From CAZRUA01 sp964603125 (GTDB lineage: Bacteria > Bacteroidota > Bacteroidia > B-17B0 > Aurantibacillaceae), in the NCBI GenBank assembly GCA_964603125.1, contig CAZRUA010000051.1, positions 1-24,945 of the forward strand: a stretch of DNA of 24,945 nt, read 5' to 3'. The notes below the pieces were generated by a model, which was given only the letters and a program-made list of their open reading frames with translations, was not told the DNA's origin and did not search any database. Positions 23,303 through 24,945 of the stretch are shown here, one piece after another. A program made the position numbers and the translations under genes. How positions within the stretch are numbered: the stretch's first letter is position 1; each line of letters opens with the position of its first letter.

Positions 23303-24370
23303 ATGGCGCAACTGTTTAATCGTGTTAGTAAACACGAATTGAAAAAAAAATTACAAGAAGAAGAAATTGAAAGAGAAACAATTTCTTTTTATCGCTACTT
23401 CGCGATTGAAAACCCACAAGAATTTAGAGATGCACTTTACGCAAAACTTCAAGAGTTTAACTGCTTTGGAAGAATCTACGTTGCTAATGAAGGCATAAAT
23501 GCACAAATGAATGTTCCAAAAATGCATTGGGATAAATTTGTTGCTCATATACATGGTTTAAAAGGATTAGAAAATGTCCCTTTTAAAATAGCAGTAGATG
23601 GTAATGGTAAATCATTTTACAAACTTGTTATTAAGGTAAGAGAGAAAATTGTGGCTGACGGAATAGAAGACCCTGATTTTAATCCTGCTGATACAGGAAA
23701 ATATTTGAATGCCCAAGAATTTAACGAAGCGATAGAAAACGAGAATACTATTGTGATTGACATGCGTAATCATTACGAAAGTGAGGTTGGGAAATTTGAG
23801 AAAGCATTTTGTCCAGACGCGGATACTTTTAGAGAAGAATTACCTTTAGTAATTGACCATTTAAAAGGACAAGAGGACAAAAAGATATTGATGTATTGTA
23901 CAGGTGGAATACGCTGTGAAAAAGCATCAGCTTATTTTAAGCATAAAGGTTTTAAAGATGTGAATCACCTTCAAGGAGGTATTATACAATATGCAAAAGA
24001 AGTAAAAGAGCAAGGTTTAAAAAGTAAATTTATTGGTAAAAACTTTGTGTTTGACGAACGTGTTGGAGAGAGAATTACCGAAGATGTAATTGCAAATTGC
24101 CATCAATGTGGCAAACCATGCGACAATCATGTAAATTGCGCTAATGATGATTGTCATTTACTTTTTATACAATGCGACGAGTGCAAAGTAAAAATGAATG
24201 GATGCTGCACTCCAGCCTGTGTAGATATAATTGCGTTGCCTTTAGAAGAACAAAAAAAATTACGCAAAGGAAGAGTTAAAAATGGTCCGGAGTGTTTATC
24301 GGTTTACAAAAGCCGCTTAAGACCTAATTTGGCCGAAATAATTAAAAATAGTACGTTTACCATTAAATAA
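23303..24370 (+). CDS. trhO: tRNA uridine(34) hydroxylase TrhO (YceA-type rhodanese)
   Basis: A 355-residue rhodanese-domain enzyme that hydroxylates U34 of certain tRNAs, the first step toward the cmo5U-type wobble modifications. The N-terminal ferredoxin-like domain (about 25-115) holds GRIYVANEGINAQMNV (56-71), a signature of the family. The rhodanese domain (about 140-235) carries the active loop CTGGIRC (199-205), with catalytic C199, and VIDMRNHYE (151-159). A Cys-rich C-terminus follows with two CxxC pairs and more cysteines (NCHQCGKPC, then CDECK and NGCCTPAC), a likely structural metal site seen in many Bacteroidota and Gram-positive members. It starts at ATG 23303 and is followed 8 bases later by the hmgA-like gene. 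Confidence 0.93.
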   Translation: MAQLFNRVSKHELKKKLQEEEIERETISFYRYFAIENPQEFRDALYAKLQEFNCFGRIYVANEGINAQMNVPKMHWDKFVAHIHGLKGLENVPFKIAVDGNGKSFYKLVIKVREKIVADGIEDPDFNPADTGKYLNAQEFNEAIENENTIVIDMRNHYESEVGKFEKAFCPDADTFREELPLVIDHLKGQEDKKILMYCTGGIRCEKASAYFKHKGFKDVNHLQGGIIQYAKEVKEQGLKSKFIGKNFVFDERVGERITEDVIANCHQCGKPCDNHVNCANDDCHLLFIQCDECKVKMNGCCTPACVDIIALPLEEQKKLRKGRVKNGPECLSVYKSRLRPNLAEIIKNSTFTIK

Positions 24371-24378
24371 AATAACAA

Positions 24379-24945
24379 ATGCCAATTTATCATCGATTAG
24401 GAAATATTCCTCAAAAACGTCACACTGTTTTTAAATCTCCGCAAGGAAATTTTTACTACGAACAGTTGTTTGGCACAGAAGGATTTAGCGGACACTCTTC
24501 GTTATCTTATCATGTTCACAGACCAACACAGGTAAAAGAAATTTTAAAAAGCTATTCAGTGCAGCCAAAAATTGCAATTGAAAAAAATATAAAATCACTC
24601 TTACTAAAAGGTTTTGAAATTAAACCAACTGCCGATTTTTTAGAAAGTAGAAAAACAGTTTTGTTAAATGGCGATTGTCAAATTGGGTTAGCTGCACCAA
24701 CAGAAAGTTTAACAAAATACTTTTATAAAAACGCTGATGCTGATGAATTAATTTTTGTTCATAAAGGCAAAGGAAAATTAAGAACCTTTTTGGGGAATAT
24801 CAATTTTGAATATGGTGATTACTTGGTAATTCCTAGAGGAATGATTTATCAAATTGAATTTGAAACAAGCGACAACCGTTTGTTTTACGTTGAATCATTT
24901 GCGCCATATTATACACCAAATCGTTGTAAAAGTTCATCAGGACAA
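24379..24945 (+). CDS. hmgA: Homogentisate 1,2-dioxygenase (partial, N-terminal 189 codons)
   Basis: The N-terminal 189 codons of the non-haem iron dioxygenase that opens the ring of homogentisate to maleylacetoacetate in tyrosine and phenylalanine breakdown. MPIYHRLGNIPQKRH (1-15), YYEQLFGTEGFSGHSSLSYHVH (26-47, in two parts) and PTQV are the family N-terminus. The first cupin-like segment continues with NADADELIFVHKGKGKL and YGDYLVIPRGMIYQI. The iron ligands (His, Glu, His) lie in the second half, beyond the window, so catalytic completeness cannot be judged. The ATG at 24379-24381 is 8 bases after trhO, so the two genes are probably co-transcribed. The gene ends at the right window edge and continues beyond it. 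Confidence 0.93.
   Translation, partial: MPIYHRLGNIPQKRHTVFKSPQGNFYYEQLFGTEGFSGHSSLSYHVHRPTQVKEILKSYSVQPKIAIEKNIKSLLLKGFEIKPTADFLESRKTVLLNGDCQIGLAAPTESLTKYFYKNADADELIFVHKGKGKLRTFLGNINFEYGDYLVIPRGMIYQIEFETSDNRLFYVESFAPYYTPNRCKSSSGQ

Overview
The window is AT-rich and gene-dense, and it reads as chromosomal DNA of a member of the Bacteroidota. The evidence is a TonB-dependent receptor with an N-terminal carboxypeptidase-regulatory-like domain, a large secreted protein with a type IX secretion (T9SS) C-terminal sorting domain, a PorV/PorQ-family barrel, an SDR-type threonine dehydrogenase, a mammalian-like glutaminyl cyclase lipoprotein, and signal peptides that mostly leave Gln at +1. I cannot place it below phylum level. 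I see no tRNA, rRNA, CRISPR array, insertion sequence or prophage gene, so this is mostly ordinary chromosome.

Layout. Positions 1-2449 (minus strand) hold an overlapping cluster read right to left: an LPG-synthase-type membrane flippase, a family 2 glycosyltransferase, and the N-terminus of an OppC/DppC-type ABC permease cut by the window edge. ruvC (2496-3047, plus) diverges from it and ends tail-to-tail with a HIT hydrolase that follows greA (3044-3918, minus). Positions 4000-13141 are one minus-strand operon of TonB-dependent receptor, 1440-residue T9SS cargo and PorV/PorQ-like barrel, closed by a clear terminator at 3943-3971. A gene-free leader of about 300 bases precedes it.

Positions 13488-20947 form a long minus-strand housekeeping series: cysS, a glutaminyl-cyclase-like M28 lipoprotein, rlmN, an exported protein of unknown function, a long-chain polyprenyl diphosphate synthase, a MORN-repeat lipoprotein, dCMP deaminase, and a small Lys/Arg-rich exported protein, closed by a strong terminator at 13447-13486. 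A perfect 16-bp hairpin interrupts this series directly upstream of the TTG start of the polyprenyl synthase. Positions 21066-21956 encode a second, secreted MORN-repeat protein with its own terminator. A threonine 3-dehydrogenase (minus) and a trhO - homogentisate dioxygenase pair (plus) diverge at 23079-23302. The last gene is cut by the right edge.

How the genes fit together. The receptor, cargo and PorV-like genes look like one surface module: an energised outer-membrane receptor, a large protein exported by T9SS, and a possible dedicated T9SS shuttle. The glutaminyl cyclase fits the Gln-first signal-peptide rule seen in four exported proteins of this window. The threonine and homogentisate enzymes suggest amino-acid catabolism at the right end. 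The most interesting points are the three-gene surface operon with a 21-bp-spaced direct repeat upstream, the hairpin and 10-codon ORF at the TTG start of the prenyl synthase, and a palindromic pair of -7-like boxes in the divergent region near 23200.
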